A stretch of 64,000 nucleotides of DNA, from the NCBI GenBank assembly GCA_009668015.1, contig WJYB01000003.1, forward strand, positions 248,001 through 312,000, read 5' to 3'. The position numbers were made by a program, and so were the translations under genes. The stretch is from Enterobacteriaceae bacterium RIT714 (GTDB taxonomy: Bacteria > Pseudomonadota > Gammaproteobacteria > Enterobacterales > Enterobacteriaceae). Below, piece by piece: positions 28,417 through 37,334 of this stretch. Positions within the stretch are counted from its first letter, which is position 1. Each line of letters starts with the position of its first letter. The notes beneath the pieces were generated by a model. That model did not search any database and had not been told where the DNA came from. It saw only the letters and a program-made list of their open reading frames with translations.

Positions 28417-29574
28417 ATTACCTGGCAGCAGCGCATTGATAGCGCGCTGGAGGCGCGTCGGGCGGCAGAGGCTTTTCGCGTGCGTTCAGTTGTTGAAGGG
28501 GGGGCAGGCCGCTTTCTGATTCGCGACAATCGCCAGTATTGTCATTTTTCCGGCAATGATTATCTGGGGCTTAGCCAGCATCCGGCGATCGTGCGCGCCT
28601 GGCAGCAGGGAGCCGAAAACTGGGGCGTGGGCAGCGGCGGATCGGGGCATGTCAGTGGCTATACCACGGCTCATCAGAAGCTGGAAGCGTCCCTTGCCGA
28701 CTGGCTCGGCTATCCGCGCGCGCTGCTGTTTATCTCCGGTTTTGCCGCCAATCAGGCGCTGATTGCGGCGCTGATGGAGAGAGAGGACCGGATCGTGGCC
28801 GACCGCCTGAGCCACGCCTCGCTGCTGGAAGCCGCCAGCCATAGCCCGGCGCAGCTGCGCCGCTTCGCTCATAACGAGGCTTCGCATCTTAACGCGCTGC
28901 TGGAAAAACCGTGCGCAGGACAGCAGCTGGTGGTGACAGAAGGGATATTTAGCATGGACGGCGACAGCGCGCCGCTCCACGAATTACATGCCGCGGCGCA
29001 GCAGCACAACGCCTGGATGCTGGTGGATGACGCACACGGCATCGGCGTGTCGGGTGAAGAAGGGCGCGGGAGCGCCGCCCGTCAAGGAGTTAAGCCGGAT
29101 CTGCTGGTCGTAACCTTCGGCAAAGGGTTTGGCATCAGCGGCGCGGCAGTGCTGTGCAGTGAACCGGTGGCCGATTATCTGCTGCAATTCGCCCGCCATC
29201 TTATCTACAGCACCAGCATGCCGCCCGCGCAGGCGGTGGCCCTGCAGGCGGCGATGGCGGTGATCCGCAGTGATGAGGGGGAGCAGCGTCGACAAACGCT
29301 TGCCGCGCTGATTGCCCGCTTCCGGGCGGGAGTGAGCGAGATGCCGTATCACATGACCGATTCGCAGAGCGCCATTCAGCCGATCATCGTCGGAGACAAC
29401 AGCCGCGCGTTGAAGCTGGCGCAACAGCTGCGTGAACGCGGGATATGGGTCACGGCAATCCGTCCGCCAACCGTTCCGGTGGGAACGGCGCGTTTGCGCC
29501 TGACGCTGACCGCCGCGCATCACCCGCAGGATATCGATCGCTTACTTGAGGAACTCCATGCAGCCAGTCAATAA
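28321..29574 (+). CDS. bioF: 8-amino-7-oxononanoate synthase BioF with repeat-derived N-terminus
   Basis: BioF condenses pimeloyl-ACP (or -CoA) with alanine to KAPA, using PLP. The conserved enzyme begins at I33-T-W-Q-Q-R-I-D, equivalent to MSWQEKIN of E. coli, and the PLP lysine is in [12 protein letters not shown] near 268. [11 protein letters not shown] and [11 protein letters not shown] are typical. The usual start codon position (28417) is ATT. In-frame ATGs are supplied by four upstream 8-residue repeats at 28321, 28345, 28369 and 28393, giving a 417-residue protein at most (family ~384). The true start is uncertain: 28321 overlaps the bioB stop, and 28393 gives the shortest ATG form. 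No clear Shine-Dalgarno precedes any of them. Confidence 0.93.
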   Translation: MTAQRDNRMTGQRGHRMTAQRDNRMTGQRDNRITWQQRIDSALEARRAAEAFRVRSVVEGGAGRFLIRDNRQYCHFSGNDYLGLSQHPAIVRAWQQGAENWGVGSGGSGHVSGYTTAHQKLEASLADWLGYPRALLFISGFAANQALIAALMEREDRIVADRLSHASLLEAASHSPAQLRRFAHNEASHLNALLEKPCAGQQLVVTEGIFSMDGDSAPLHELHAAAQQHNAWMLVDDAHGIGVSGEEGRGSAARQGVKPDLLVVTFGKGFGISGAAVLCSEPVADYLLQFARHLIYSTSMPPAQAVALQAAMAVIRSDEGEQRRQTLAALIARFRAGVSEMPYHMTDSQSAIQPIIVGDNSRALKLAQQLRERGIWVTAIRPPTVPVGTARLRLTLTAAHHPQDIDRLLEELHAASQ

Positions 29575-30313
29575 GCAGGCCATTGCCTGCGCGTTTGGGC
29601 GAGCGGCGCTGAGCTATTCACAGCACGACGAATTGCAGCGTCAAAGTGCGCAGGGGCTGCACACGTTTATCGGTGAAGGACGATTCGGCACGGTGCTGGA
29701 CGCAGGCTGCGGGCCGGGTGCGAACAGCCGTCTGTGGCGCGAGGCGGGGAGCCGCGTCACGGCGCTGGATCTCTCTGCCCGGATGCTTGAGCAGGCGCGC
29801 AATCGGCAGGCGGCTGACGACTATCTGCTGGCGGATATCGAAGCGATTCCCCTGGCGGATGCGCAGTTTGACCTCACCTGGAGTCATCTGGCGGTCCAGT
29901 GGTGCGCCAGCTTGCCTCAGGCATTGCGCGAACTGTATCGGGTGACGCGTCCGGGCGGAACCGTGGCATTTACCACGCTGCTGGATAATTCGCTGCCGGA
30001 ACTGAATCAGGCGTGGAGAGCGGTGGATGAGCAGCCTCACGCCAATCGTTTTCTGTCACATGAGGCGGTGCTGACGGCGCTGGCGGGCTGGCGTCACCGC
30101 TCGACGATCCAGTTGGTCACGCTGGACTTTGACGATGCGCTCAGCGCAATGCGCTCGCTAAAGGGGATTGGCGCTACCCATTTGCATGCCGGACGGGCGC
30201 GCAAGCCGCTGACGCGCGGTGCGCTGCAGCGACTCGAACGCGCGTGGCCGCAGCAGCGGGGCAGATTCCCCCTCTCTTATCAATTATTTCATGGGATTAT
30301 CGAACGTGACTGA
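29558..30313 (+). CDS. bioC: malonyl-ACP O-methyltransferase BioC
   Basis: BioC methylates the free carboxyl of malonyl-ACP so that fatty-acid synthesis enzymes can build the pimelate chain. The 251-residue class I SAM methyltransferase has motif [16 protein letters not shown] near residue 45, [11 protein letters not shown] near 69, and the C-terminal [15 protein letters not shown] characteristic of BioC. The ATG at 29558 ([10 protein letters not shown]) follows GAGGAAC; it overlaps bioF by 17 bp. The alternative 29546 start adds four residues. Confidence 0.95.
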   Translation: MQPVNKQAIACAFGRAALSYSQHDELQRQSAQGLHTFIGEGRFGTVLDAGCGPGANSRLWREAGSRVTALDLSARMLEQARNRQAADDYLLADIEAIPLADAQFDLTWSHLAVQWCASLPQALRELYRVTRPGGTVAFTTLLDNSLPELNQAWRAVDEQPHANRFLSHEAVLTALAGWRHRSTIQLVTLDFDDALSAMRSLKGIGATHLHAGRARKPLTRGALQRLERAWPQQRGRFPLSYQLFHGIIERD

Positions 30314-31007
30314 ACGCTATTTTGTCACCGGCACGGATACTGAAGTCGGTAAAACGGTCGCCAGCTCGGCTCTGCTGCAGGCCGCGCGCCTGCAGGGATT
30401 TACCACTGCCGGATACAAGCCGGTCGCCTCGGGCAGCGAAATGACGGCAGAAGGATTACGCAACACCGATGCGCTGGCGCTTCAGCGTCACAGCAGCCTC
30501 CCGCTGTCGTATCAGGCGGTTAACCCGTACACCTTCGCCGAGCCGACATCGCCGCATATCGTGAGCGCGGAGGAACAACGCCCCATCGCATTCTCGGTCC
30601 TTTCCGCGGGGCTGAGGGCTCTGGAACAGCAGGCAGAGTGGGTGCTGGTCGAAGGGGCGGGCGGCTGGTTTACGCCGCTCTCAGACCATCGAACATTCGC
30701 CGACTGGGTGACGGACGAGCAACTGCCGGTGATTTTGGTGGTAGGGGTCAAACTGGGGTGCATTAACCATGCGATGCTCACCGCGCAGGCGATTAAACAC
30801 TCCGGCTTACGTTTTGCCGGCTGGATCGCCAACGACGTAGTGGCACCCGGTCAGCGTCATCAGGAATACCTTACGACGCTGAAAAGAGTCCTTCCTGCGC
30901 CGTTTCTGGGAGAAATCCCCTGGCTTGAAGAGGGGGTTGAACACGCCCATACCGGGCAATACCTGGATCTCAACGCCTTGCTTCCAGCGACAGCCAGTGC
31001 GCAATAA
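30306..31007 (+). CDS. bioD: dethiobiotin synthetase BioD
   Basis: BioD carboxylates diaminopelargonate and closes the ureido ring with ATP. The P-loop [13 protein letters not shown] lies at about 7-19 and the conserved [15 protein letters not shown] near 110. I place the start at the GTG at 30306 (encoding VTERYFVTG), which overlaps the bioC stop by 8 bp and matches the E. coli MSKRYFVTG start. An ATG at 30291 would add five residues. The protein (233 residues) ends with a short extra tail compared with E. coli, and that tail overlaps the convergent ABC ATPase gene by 38 bp. Confidence 0.93.
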   Translation: MTERYFVTGTDTEVGKTVASSALLQAARLQGFTTAGYKPVASGSEMTAEGLRNTDALALQRHSSLPLSYQAVNPYTFAEPTSPHIVSAEEQRPIAFSVLSAGLRALEQQAEWVLVEGAGGWFTPLSDHRTFADWVTDEQLPVILVVGVKLGCINHAMLTAQAIKHSGLRFAGWIANDVVAPGQRHQEYLTTLKRVLPAPFLGEIPWLEEGVEHAHTGQYLDLNALLPATASAQ

Positions 31008-31692
31008 GCTCGTCATCCAGCTCGTTAACGTGGCCCTGGGCCACGTTACGGCCCCGATAGAGAACGCAAAACCGATCGGCAACGCGGCGAATAAACGACA
31101 GCTGTTGCTCCGCCAGCAGCACGGTCATCCCCAGATCCCGGTTTAAACGCTGCAGCAGTTGCCCCAGTTTGTGCGCAAAGGTCTGGCCCGTGCCCTGTAA
31201 CGGTTCATCCAGAATCAGCAGCCGGGGGCGACAGATGAGCGCATTGGCCAGCGCCAGCTGGTATTGCTCATCAGGAGACATTCCGTTAGCACGCGAGTGG
31301 CGCAGCGGCCAAAGCTGCGGAAACAGATCATAGATCTCACTGCTTGCGCCTGCATCAGGCGCGCCTTTCGCTCTCATCGCCACGTGCAGATTCTCCTCAA
31401 CGGTAAGCTGCGAGAAAATCCGCCTGTCCTGCGACACATAGCCTATCCCTGGCATCGGGTGCTGCTCCGGCGCGACGCTGAGCAAATCACGCGGTGGCGC
31501 GCCCGCCTCGTGCCAGATAATGGTGCCGCTCTCGATCGGCAACTGCCCGGTGATGCAATTTATCAGGGTCGTTTTCCCCATACCGGGCAGCCCGATAACA
31601 CCCGTACACATCCCTGGCGGTAAATCCAGATCGACATTCCACAGGGTGTGCTGGCTGCCATAAAACTGATTCACTGCGCGCAGACTTAACAT
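30970..31692 (-). CDS. orphan LivF/UrtE-type ABC ATPase with degenerate signature
   Basis: The 240-residue ATP-binding cassette most resembles the branched-chain amino acid (LivF) or urea (UrtE) transporter ATPases. Walker A is GLPGMGKTT at 34-42, the Q-loop Gln88 is in GYVSQDRRIFSQLTVEENL, Walker B is RLLILDEP at 157-164, and the switch region LLAEQQ has Gln as in LivF. The ABC signature, normally LSGGQ, reads MSPDE at 138-142. No permease or binding-protein gene is adjacent, and K-12 has nothing here. The start at 31692 follows GGAGAGAT. Its 3' end overlaps bioD by 38 bp. The function is unknown; it may pair with a transporter elsewhere or be regulatory. Confidence 0.85.
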   Translation of the reverse strand: MLSLRAVNQFYGSQHTLWNVDLDLPPGMCTGVIGLPGMGKTTLINCITGQLPIESGTIIWHEAGAPPRDLLSVAPEQHPMPGIGYVSQDRRIFSQLTVEENLHVAMRAKGAPDAGASSEIYDLFPQLWPLRHSRANGMSPDEQYQLALANALICRPRLLILDEPLQGTGQTFAHKLGQLLQRLNRDLGMTVLLAEQQLSFIRRVADRFCVLYRGRNVAQGHVNELDDELIAHWLSLEARR

Positions 31693-32024
31693 ATCTCTCT
31701 CCTTAAAAGGCGTAATGGGCGACACGCCAGAAAGAATCTGCAAAACCCCTGCCAGATACGACAAGTTGATTAAATAAGCGGTTTTTTTCAGACAATGTCA
31801 CCTTTTCCATCGGTGGCTGGAGCACATATGCACATCCGCAGTGCCCACCGGGGTGGATAGTGGTGCAGCGCCGCGGATCGCGAGAATGTGAGTAAGATCT
31901 CACCAGTCTCTTATGACCTGACGGACTGAGAAGGGTGAAAAAAGAGCGATAAATTTTTTTTAACGGGGCGCTGTGACAAAAACCGGGAATTTGCCGAGCG
32001 GCTATCTGCATGGGCTGGAAGCAG

Positions 32025-32047
32025 TTATCCACCATTCCTGTGGATAA
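32025..32047. promoter_or_regulatory. paired DnaA boxes upstream of uvrB
   Basis: TTATCCACC (32025-32033) and TGTGGATAA (32039-32047, the perfect 9-mer TTATCCACA on the minus strand) face each other across 5 bp. DnaA binding upstream of E. coli uvrB has been described, so the site is likely conserved. Confidence 0.78.
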
Positions 32048-32349
32048 CCTTGTGTATTAGAGTTAGAAAACTGAAGGTAAGCGAGAGAATACGCGGCCTG
32101 CGCATGAATTGGTGCGAAACGCGGCTTTAAGAAATATCCGCTATTAATTAAATAGTTAGACAAAAGCAATCGCCGTCATGAAAGTGTCACTTGCTGCCAC
32201 AAAACTATCATTACATGGCTTGACAAATGTTAAATGTGGAAATGTTCTGGGGATAAAAGGGAGGCGCCGGTGTTTTATCGTGCCAGAGGTAAAATTTTGA
32301 CCCGTTTCGCACTTATTATTCGGATGTTCATCCAGATATCCGTACACGC

Positions 32350-32369
32350 CACTGGTTTTACATCCAGTA
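32350..32369 (+). promoter_or_regulatory. LexA box of uvrB
   Basis: CTG-GTTTTACATC-CAG (32352-32367) fits the SOS box CTG-N10-CAG and shares ATCCAGTA with the E. coli uvrB box. It lies about 80 bp before the uvrB start. Confidence 0.9.
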
Positions 32370-32444
32370 TTTATTACTGGCAAATTTGGCCGTCGCGAGT
32401 AAAATTACACACCTGCCGCTTTTTCCGTCACCAGGTTATTGCCC

Positions 32445-34460
32445 ATGAGTAAACTGTTCAAACTAAATTCTGCCTTCCGTCCATCTGGCGATCAGCCGGA
32501 GGCGATTAAACGTCTGAAAGAGGGGCTGGAGGACGGGCTTGCGCATCAGACCCTGCTGGGTGTGACCGGCTCGGGAAAAACGTTTACCGTTGCCAATGTG
32601 ATTGCAGATTTGCAGCGCCCTACCATGGTGCTGGCTCCCAACAAAACGCTGGCGGCGCAGCTGTATGGCGAGATGAAAGAGTTTTTCCCGGATAACGCCG
32701 TCGAGTATTTCGTCTCCTACTACGATTATTACCAGCCAGAAGCGTATGTCCCGAGCTCTGACACCTTTATCGAGAAAGACGCCTCGGTGAACGAACATAT
32801 CGAGCAGATGCGCCTGTCGGCAACGAAAGCGCTGCTTGAGCGTCGGGATGTGATCGTGGTGGCCTCGGTCTCCGCCATTTACGGCCTGGGCGATCCGGAT
32901 CTCTATCTGAAGATGATGCTGCACCTGACCAACGGGATGATCATCGATCAGCGCGCCATTTTACGTCGACTGGCGGAACTGCAGTATGCGCGTAACGACC
33001 AGGCGTTCCAGCGCGGTACCTTCCGCGTGCGCGGTGAAGTGATCGACATCTTCCCGGCTGAGTCGGACGATTTGGCGCTGCGCGTTGAGCTGTTTGACGA
33101 GGAAGTCGAGCGCCTGTCGCTGTTCGATCCGTTAACCGGACACGTTGAGTCGGTGGTTCAGCGGTTCACCATCTACCCGAAAACGCACTACGTGACCCCG
33201 CGCGAGCGCATTGTTCAGGCGATGGAAGAGATCAAAGTGGAGCTGGCCGACCGGCGTAAAGTCCTGTTGGCTAACAATAAACTGCTTGAAGAGCAGCGTC
33301 TGAGCCAACGTACGCAGTTCGATCTTGAGATGATGAACGAGCTGGGCTACTGCTCGGGTATCGAAAACTACTCGCGCTATCTTTCGGGCCGGGGGCCCGG
33401 CGAGGCGCCACCGACGCTGTTTGACTATCTCCCGGCTGACGGGCTGCTGGTGGTGGACGAATCGCACGTCACCATTCCGCAAATCGGCGGTATGTATCGC
33501 GGCGACCGTGCGCGCAAAGAGACGCTGGTGGAGTACGGCTTCCGCCTGCCGTCGGCGCTGGATAACCGCCCGATGAAGTTCGAAGAGTTCGAGGCGCTGG
33601 CCCCGCAAACCATCTATGTGTCGGCGACACCCGGCAACTACGAGCTTGAGAAATCCGGCGATGAGGTGATCGATCAGGTGGTGCGTCCCACTGGCCTGCT
33701 GGATCCGATTATCGAAGTGCGTCCGGTGGGCACACAGGTGGACGATTTGCTGTCGGAAATCCGCGCGCGCGCGTCGGTTAACGAGCGTGTGCTGGTCACC
33801 ACGCTGACCAAGCGTATGGCGGAAGACTTGACCGAATATCTGGAAGAGCACGGTGAGCGCGTGCGCTATCTGCACTCGGATATCGACACCGTTGAGCGCA
33901 TGGAGATCATCCGCGATTTGCGTCTTGGTGAATTTGACGTGCTGGTGGGGATTAACCTGTTGCGAGAAGGTCTGGACATGCCGGAAGTCTCGCTGGTGGC
34001 GATTCTGGATGCCGACAAAGAGGGCTTCCTGCGTTCTGAACGCTCGCTGATTCAGACCATCGGCCGTGCGGCGCGTAACATCAACGGGAAAGCCATTCTG
34101 TACGGCGACAAAATTACGGCGTCGATGGCCAAAGCGATCGGCGAAACAGAACGTCGTCGTGAGAAACAGCAGCAGTACAACGAAGAACACGGCATTACGC
34201 CGCAGGGCCTGAACAAGAAGGTGGTGGATATTCTGGCGCTGGGCCAGGGTCTGGCGAAAACCAAAGGCCGTGGAAAAGCGCGTCACCCGGTTGAGGCCGA
34301 CGCGGTGGAAGTGCTGCTGACACCGAAAGCCCTGCAGCAGAAAATCCACGAGCTGGAAGGGCAGATGATGCAGCATGCCCAGAATCTGGAGTTTGAAGAG
34401 GCGGCGCAACTCCGCGATCAGCTGCATAAGCTGCGCGAACTATTTATTGCGGCATCCTAG
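32445..34460 (+). CDS. uvrB: excinuclease ABC subunit UvrB
   Basis: UvrB verifies DNA damage and forms the pre-incision complex with UvrC in nucleotide excision repair. The 671-residue protein has Walker [10 protein letters not shown] near 39-47, the damage-probing beta-hairpin [15 protein letters not shown] near 92, DEAH-like DESHVTIPQ near 338, helicase motif VI in QTIGRAARN near 540, and a C-terminal UVR domain (about 630-668). The ATG at 32445 ([11 protein letters not shown]) fits E. coli; a TTG six bases earlier is not needed. It is SOS-regulated through the LexA box upstream. Confidence 0.97.
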   Translation: MSKLFKLNSAFRPSGDQPEAIKRLKEGLEDGLAHQTLLGVTGSGKTFTVANVIADLQRPTMVLAPNKTLAAQLYGEMKEFFPDNAVEYFVSYYDYYQPEAYVPSSDTFIEKDASVNEHIEQMRLSATKALLERRDVIVVASVSAIYGLGDPDLYLKMMLHLTNGMIIDQRAILRRLAELQYARNDQAFQRGTFRVRGEVIDIFPAESDDLALRVELFDEEVERLSLFDPLTGHVESVVQRFTIYPKTHYVTPRERIVQAMEEIKVELADRRKVLLANNKLLEEQRLSQRTQFDLEMMNELGYCSGIENYSRYLSGRGPGEAPPTLFDYLPADGLLVVDESHVTIPQIGGMYRGDRARKETLVEYGFRLPSALDNRPMKFEEFEALAPQTIYVSATPGNYELEKSGDEVIDQVVRPTGLLDPIIEVRPVGTQVDDLLSEIRARASVNERVLVTTLTKRMAEDLTEYLEEHGERVRYLHSDIDTVERMEIIRDLRLGEFDVLVGINLLREGLDMPEVSLVAILDADKEGFLRSERSLIQTIGRAARNINGKAILYGDKITASMAKAIGETERRREKQQQYNEEHGITPQGLNKKVVDILALGQGLAKTKGRGKARHPVEADAVEVLLTPKALQQKIHELEGQMMQHAQNLEFEEAAQLRDQLHKLRELFIAAS

Positions 34461-34467
34461 GAAAAGC

Positions 34468-34496
34468 AAAATGGCAGTCAAAGGCTGCCATTTTTA
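34468..34496 (+). terminator. intrinsic terminator of uvrB
   Basis: A 10-bp stem AAAATGGCAG/CTGCCATTTT (34468-34477, 34485-34494) with a 7-nt loop, ending in T5, lies 7 bp after the uvrB stop. Confidence 0.85.
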
Positions 34497-34506
34497 ATGC
34501 TTCTGT

Positions 34507-34527
34507 GGGGCTGGGGGGGGGGAGGGG
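34507..34527 (+). repeat. G-tract with G-quadruplex potential
   Basis: G4-CT-G10-A-G4 lies between the converging uvrB and ybhK genes, past the uvrB terminator. The run of ten guanines is the longest homopolymer I noticed in the window. The surrounding 80 bp contain no gene. Confidence 0.8.
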
Positions 34528-34548
34528 ATCAGAGTGCACCAGACACAC

Positions 34549-35457
34549 CTATCCCAGCGCCTGAATTGCCTTCTCCAGCGCTAAACGCAGCAAATGTCGG
34601 TCATGACGATATTTGATATCGCTCGCTTCCAGCGGCTCCTGCACAACAATACGGCCTTCAATCCCCGAGACGTCAACATGGGGGCCAACCACCACGCCGT
34701 CGATAATCTTTTTACCGACATACTGCTCCATCAGATCCAGCTTATCCGCAAGGGTCAGACTGGCAGCAGCAGGGCTGAGTTCACGGCCCAGATTGCCGAT
34801 ATACACCATCGGAGCCGGCGTTCGACGCAGCGCCTGTGCCAGCTCTTTCACCAGCAGCAGCGGCATCAGACTGGTATAGAAACTGCCGGGGCCGATCAGA
34901 ATTAAATCGGCTTCGCTGATGGCTTCAACTGCTTCGCGGGTGGCCGGAACGCTCGGGTAGGTCATCAGCTCTTTTGGCGGCAGGATAAGCTGATCGATAT
35001 TGACCTCGCCGTAAACTTCATGCCCTTCCGTGTCGATAGCCATTAAATCGACCGGTTGTTCTGACATAGGGATCAGGAATGCATCCACTTTTAGCAAGTT
35101 TCTGATTAAATTAATCGCCTCAAGAGGACGGACGCTGAGGTGATCCAGCGCCTTTAACATCAGATTTCCGAGGTTATGCCCGGAAAGTTCACCATTACCG
35201 CCAAAACGGTACTCAAACATCGCCGAAGCGACGCTTTGTTCGGTGATAAGTTGATTGAGGCAGTTACGCATATCGCCCCAGGCGATGCCGCCTTCTGAAC
35301 GACGAATACGACCTGTAGAGCCGCCATTATCGGTTGTCGTCACGATCCCGGTCAGTCTGGAGCCCAGCGACGATAATGACGACATAACCCGCCCCAGCCC
35401 ATGTCCTCCGCCGAGAGCGACCACACGGTCAAGATCCGCAAAAGTGCGATTGCGCAT
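34549..35457 (-). CDS. ybhK: YbhK, YvcK/CofD-family protein
   Basis: YbhK belongs to the YvcK/CofD-like family; Bacillus YvcK binds UDP-sugars and influences cell-wall supply and gluconeogenic growth, while the E. coli member is uncharacterised. The 302 residues begin [24 protein letters not shown] with a nucleotide-binding glycine loop at about 16-22; [14 protein letters not shown] near 40 and [15 protein letters not shown] near 187 are family motifs. The second ATG (35457) is chosen because AAGGA is only well spaced for it. It is divergent from moaA and convergent with uvrB. Confidence 0.92.
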   Translation of the reverse strand: MRNRTFADLDRVVALGGGHGLGRVMSSLSSLGSRLTGIVTTTDNGGSTGRIRRSEGGIAWGDMRNCLNQLITEQSVASAMFEYRFGGNGELSGHNLGNLMLKALDHLSVRPLEAINLIRNLLKVDAFLIPMSEQPVDLMAIDTEGHEVYGEVNIDQLILPPKELMTYPSVPATREAVEAISEADLILIGPGSFYTSLMPLLLVKELAQALRRTPAPMVYIGNLGRELSPAAASLTLADKLDLMEQYVGKKIIDGVVVGPHVDVSGIEGRIVVQEPLEASDIKYRHDRHLLRLALEKAIQALG

Positions 35458-35534
35458 ACACATTCCTTATCACATTTGATCTGCGTAACAGTAACCTAAC
35501 TACCCCTAAAAGACGATGCCTCACCCCAGGCAAA

Positions 35535-35548
35535 ATGACGTATATCAA
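35535..35548 (+). promoter_or_regulatory. possible FNR site upstream of moaA
   Basis: ATGAC-GTAT-ATCAA has a perfect right half and 3/5 matches in the left half of the FNR consensus TTGAT-N4-ATCAA. moaA of E. coli is induced anaerobically. The position is 64 bp upstream of the ModE operator. Confidence 0.4.
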
Positions 35549-35598
35549 TGCGAAACTGTGATTTTTACGTATCCTGTAGTGAAAGTGCACGATCTTGT

Positions 35599-35625
35599 CG
35601 CTATATATACAACTATACAGCGTTA
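35599..35625 (+). promoter_or_regulatory. ModE operator of moaABCDE
   Basis: CGCTATATATACAACTATACAGCG at 35599-35622 is an imperfect dyad of the ModE type (CGCTATA...TA-AGCG). It lies some 70-100 bp upstream of the riboswitch. In E. coli, ModE-molybdate activates moaA. Confidence 0.75.
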
Positions 35626-35695
35626 TGTGCGAATGGCGAAAGCGTCATTTCCGCGCTACTATCGGCATAACCCACGTTTTCGTCATCGAAAACAT

Positions 35696-35800
35696 ACACT
35701 CTAGCCCTGGCGCCTGTGTCTCATGATATGGCGCCCTGGCCGTGGCGGTATCGCCACCAGGGTACAGAAAGAAATGACTGTGCCTCCCGTATCTGGAAAG
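35696..35800 (+). ncRNA. Moco riboswitch in the moaA leader
   Basis: The leader from about ACACTCTAGCCCTGG (35696) through ATGGCGCCCTGGCCGTGGC and GCCACCAGGGTACAGAAAGAAATGACTG to CTCCCGTATCTGGAAAGG follows the Moco RNA motif of E. coli moaA closely. Paired elements seen are CCCTGG/CCAGGG, TGGCGCC/ATGGCGCC-type strands, and GTGGC/GCCAC. The GNRA-like and CTCCCGTATCTGGAAAGG segments next to the start codon include the ribosome site AAAGG. It is expected to shut off moaA translation when molybdenum cofactor is abundant. Confidence 0.9.
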
Positions 35801-35806
35801 GTGTAC

Positions 35807-36796
35807 ATGGCTTCACAACTCACTGATGCTTTCGCGCGTAAGTTTTTCTATTTACGCCTGTCGATTACCGATGTGTGCAATTTCCGTTGCACCTACTGCC
35901 TGCCTGATGGCTACAAACCGGGCAGCGTCACCAATAACGGTTTTCTCTCCGTGGAAGAAGTGCGCCGCATTACGCGGGCGTTTTCTGAGCTGGGCACCGA
36001 AAAAGTCCGTCTCACCGGTGGTGAGCCTTCACTCCGCCGTGATTTCCCCGACATCATCGCCGCCATCCGTGAAAACGACAGCATTCGCCAGATTGCTGTG
36101 ACCACCAATGGCTATCGGATGGCGCGGGACGTTGCGCAGTGGCGCGATGCGGGGCTGACGGCCATTAATGTCAGCGTTGACAGTCTCGACGCCCGTCAGT
36201 TTCATGCCATCACCGGGCAGGATAAATTCCAGCAGGTGATGGACGGGATCGATGCCGCTTTCGAGGCCGGTTTTGAGAAAGTCAAAGTCAACACGGTCCT
36301 GATGCGTGATGTGAATCACCACCAGCTGGACACCTTCCTGGCGTGGATCAAACCCCGTCGCATTCAGCTGCGCTTTATTGAACTGATGGAAACCGGTGAG
36401 GGCAGCGATCTGTTTCGCCGCCACCATATTTCCGGGATGGTACTGCGCGACGAGTTGCTGAAACGCGGCTGGATCCACCAGATCCGCCAGCGGAGTGACG
36501 GCCCTGCGCAAGTCTTTTGTCACCCGGATTATCAAGGGGAAATAGGGCTCATCATGCCCTATGAAAAAGATTTCTGTGCCAGCTGCAACCGCCTGCGGGT
36601 CTCTTCTGTTGGCAAACTTCATTTGTGTCTGTTTGGCGATGGCGGCGTGGATCTGCGCGATTTGCTGGAAGACGATGCGCAGCAGGACGCGCTTGAGGCG
36701 CGTATTTCGGCGGCGCTCACGCAGAAAAAACAGACCCATTTCCTCCATCAGGGCAACACCGGAATTACCCAAAACCTGTCGTATATCGGCGGGTAA
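35807..36796 (+). CDS. moaA: GTP 3',8-cyclase MoaA
   Basis: MoaA is the radical SAM enzyme that converts GTP to 3',8-cyclo-GTP, the first step of molybdopterin synthesis. The 329-residue length equals that of E. coli. The N-terminal cluster motif is [14 protein letters not shown] (CxxxCxxC) near residue 24; the C-terminal cluster cysteines are in [21 protein letters not shown] near 257-275. The start [12 protein letters not shown] at 35807 lies right after the riboswitch; an open frame upstream runs through the riboswitch and is not coding. Confidence 0.96.
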   Translation: MASQLTDAFARKFFYLRLSITDVCNFRCTYCLPDGYKPGSVTNNGFLSVEEVRRITRAFSELGTEKVRLTGGEPSLRRDFPDIIAAIRENDSIRQIAVTTNGYRMARDVAQWRDAGLTAINVSVDSLDARQFHAITGQDKFQQVMDGIDAAFEAGFEKVKVNTVLMRDVNHHQLDTFLAWIKPRRIQLRFIELMETGEGSDLFRRHHISGMVLRDELLKRGWIHQIRQRSDGPAQVFCHPDYQGEIGLIMPYEKDFCASCNRLRVSSVGKLHLCLFGDGGVDLRDLLEDDAQQDALEARISAALTQKKQTHFLHQGNTGITQNLSYIGG

Positions 36797-36818
36797 TCGG
36801 CTTAAAAGGAACCCGAAA

Positions 36819-37331
36819 ATGAGTCAGGTCAGCGCAGAGTTTATCCCGACGCGTATCGCTATTCTTACCGTTTCTGAACGCCGTGGCGAAGAGGACGATA
36901 CCTCCGGCCACTGGCTGCGCGATGCCGCGCACGAGGCGGGTCATCACCTCGTGGACAAGGCGATTGTGAAAGAGAACCGCTACGCCATTCGCGCCCAGGT
37001 GTCACAGTGGATCGCAAGCGATGAGGTGCAGGTTGTTTTGATTACCGGCGGCACCGGTTTTACCGCAGGCGATCAGGCTCCCGAAGCGCTACTGCCGCTG
37101 TTTGACCGTGAAGTCGAAGGCTTTGGCGAAGTGTTCCGTATGCTCTCGTTTGAAGAGATCGGCACCTCGACACTGCAATCTCGCGCGGTGGCCGGGATCG
37201 CCAACAAGACCCTGATTTTCGCCATGCCAGGCTCAACCAAAGCCTGCCGCACGGCGTGGGAAAACATCATTGCCCCGCAGCTTGATGCCCGTACCCGTCC
37301 GTGTAATTTTCACCCTCATTTGAAGAAGTAA
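36819..37331 (+). CDS. moaB: molybdenum cofactor biosynthesis protein MoaB
   Basis: MoaB resembles the MogA/MoeA G-domain that adenylylates molybdopterin, but E. coli MoaB is dispensable and its role is unsettled. The 170-residue protein has the MoCF-biosynthesis fold with LTVSERRGEEDDTSG near 17, LITGGTGFTAGDQAPEAL near 73, and FAMPGSTKACRTAWE near 138. It starts 22 bp after moaA, with AAAGGAACC before the ATG, in the moa operon. Confidence 0.95.
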   Translation: MSQVSAEFIPTRIAILTVSERRGEEDDTSGHWLRDAAHEAGHHLVDKAIVKENRYAIRAQVSQWIASDEVQVVLITGGTGFTAGDQAPEALLPLFDREVEGFGEVFRMLSFEEIGTSTLQSRAVAGIANKTLIFAMPGSTKACRTAWENIIAPQLDARTRPCNFHPHLKK

Positions 37332-37334
37332 GTT

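Larger units (their letters stand above)
31693..32444. promoter_or_regulatory. long uvrB upstream region
   Basis: This 752-bp gap lies between the divergent ATPase gene and uvrB. Short open frames exist on both strands, but none has a ribosome site plus recognisable sequence. The right part holds the uvrB control sites: paired DnaA boxes, a LexA box, and a likely promoter TGGCAA (32378) / TAAAAT (32400) with a 16-bp spacer. The left part, 31700-32000, presumably contains the ATPase promoter; I see no further named site there. Confidence 0.6.

Noticed and set aside
28281..28529. 82-codon antisense frame across the bioF repeats (VIRLSRC/VIRWPRC repeats)
   Set aside because: It is simply the reverse complement of the 24-bp array; there is no start context, and its flanks are the bioB and bioF coding regions.
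31703..32452. Short open frames (110, 75 and 72 codons) in the uvrB upstream region
   Set aside because: They lack ribosome sites and recognisable sequence, and they run across the DnaA boxes, LexA box and uvrB promoter. The region is better explained as regulatory.
33132..34427. 431-codon open frame antisense to uvrB
   Set aside because: It lies entirely within the well conserved uvrB coding sequence and its product (His/Phe/Arg-rich) resembles no protein I know. Long antisense frames are common in GC-rich coding DNA with biased codon use.
35723..35806. N-terminal extension of moaA
   Set aside because: These codons are the Moco riboswitch; homologues begin at [12 protein letters not shown].
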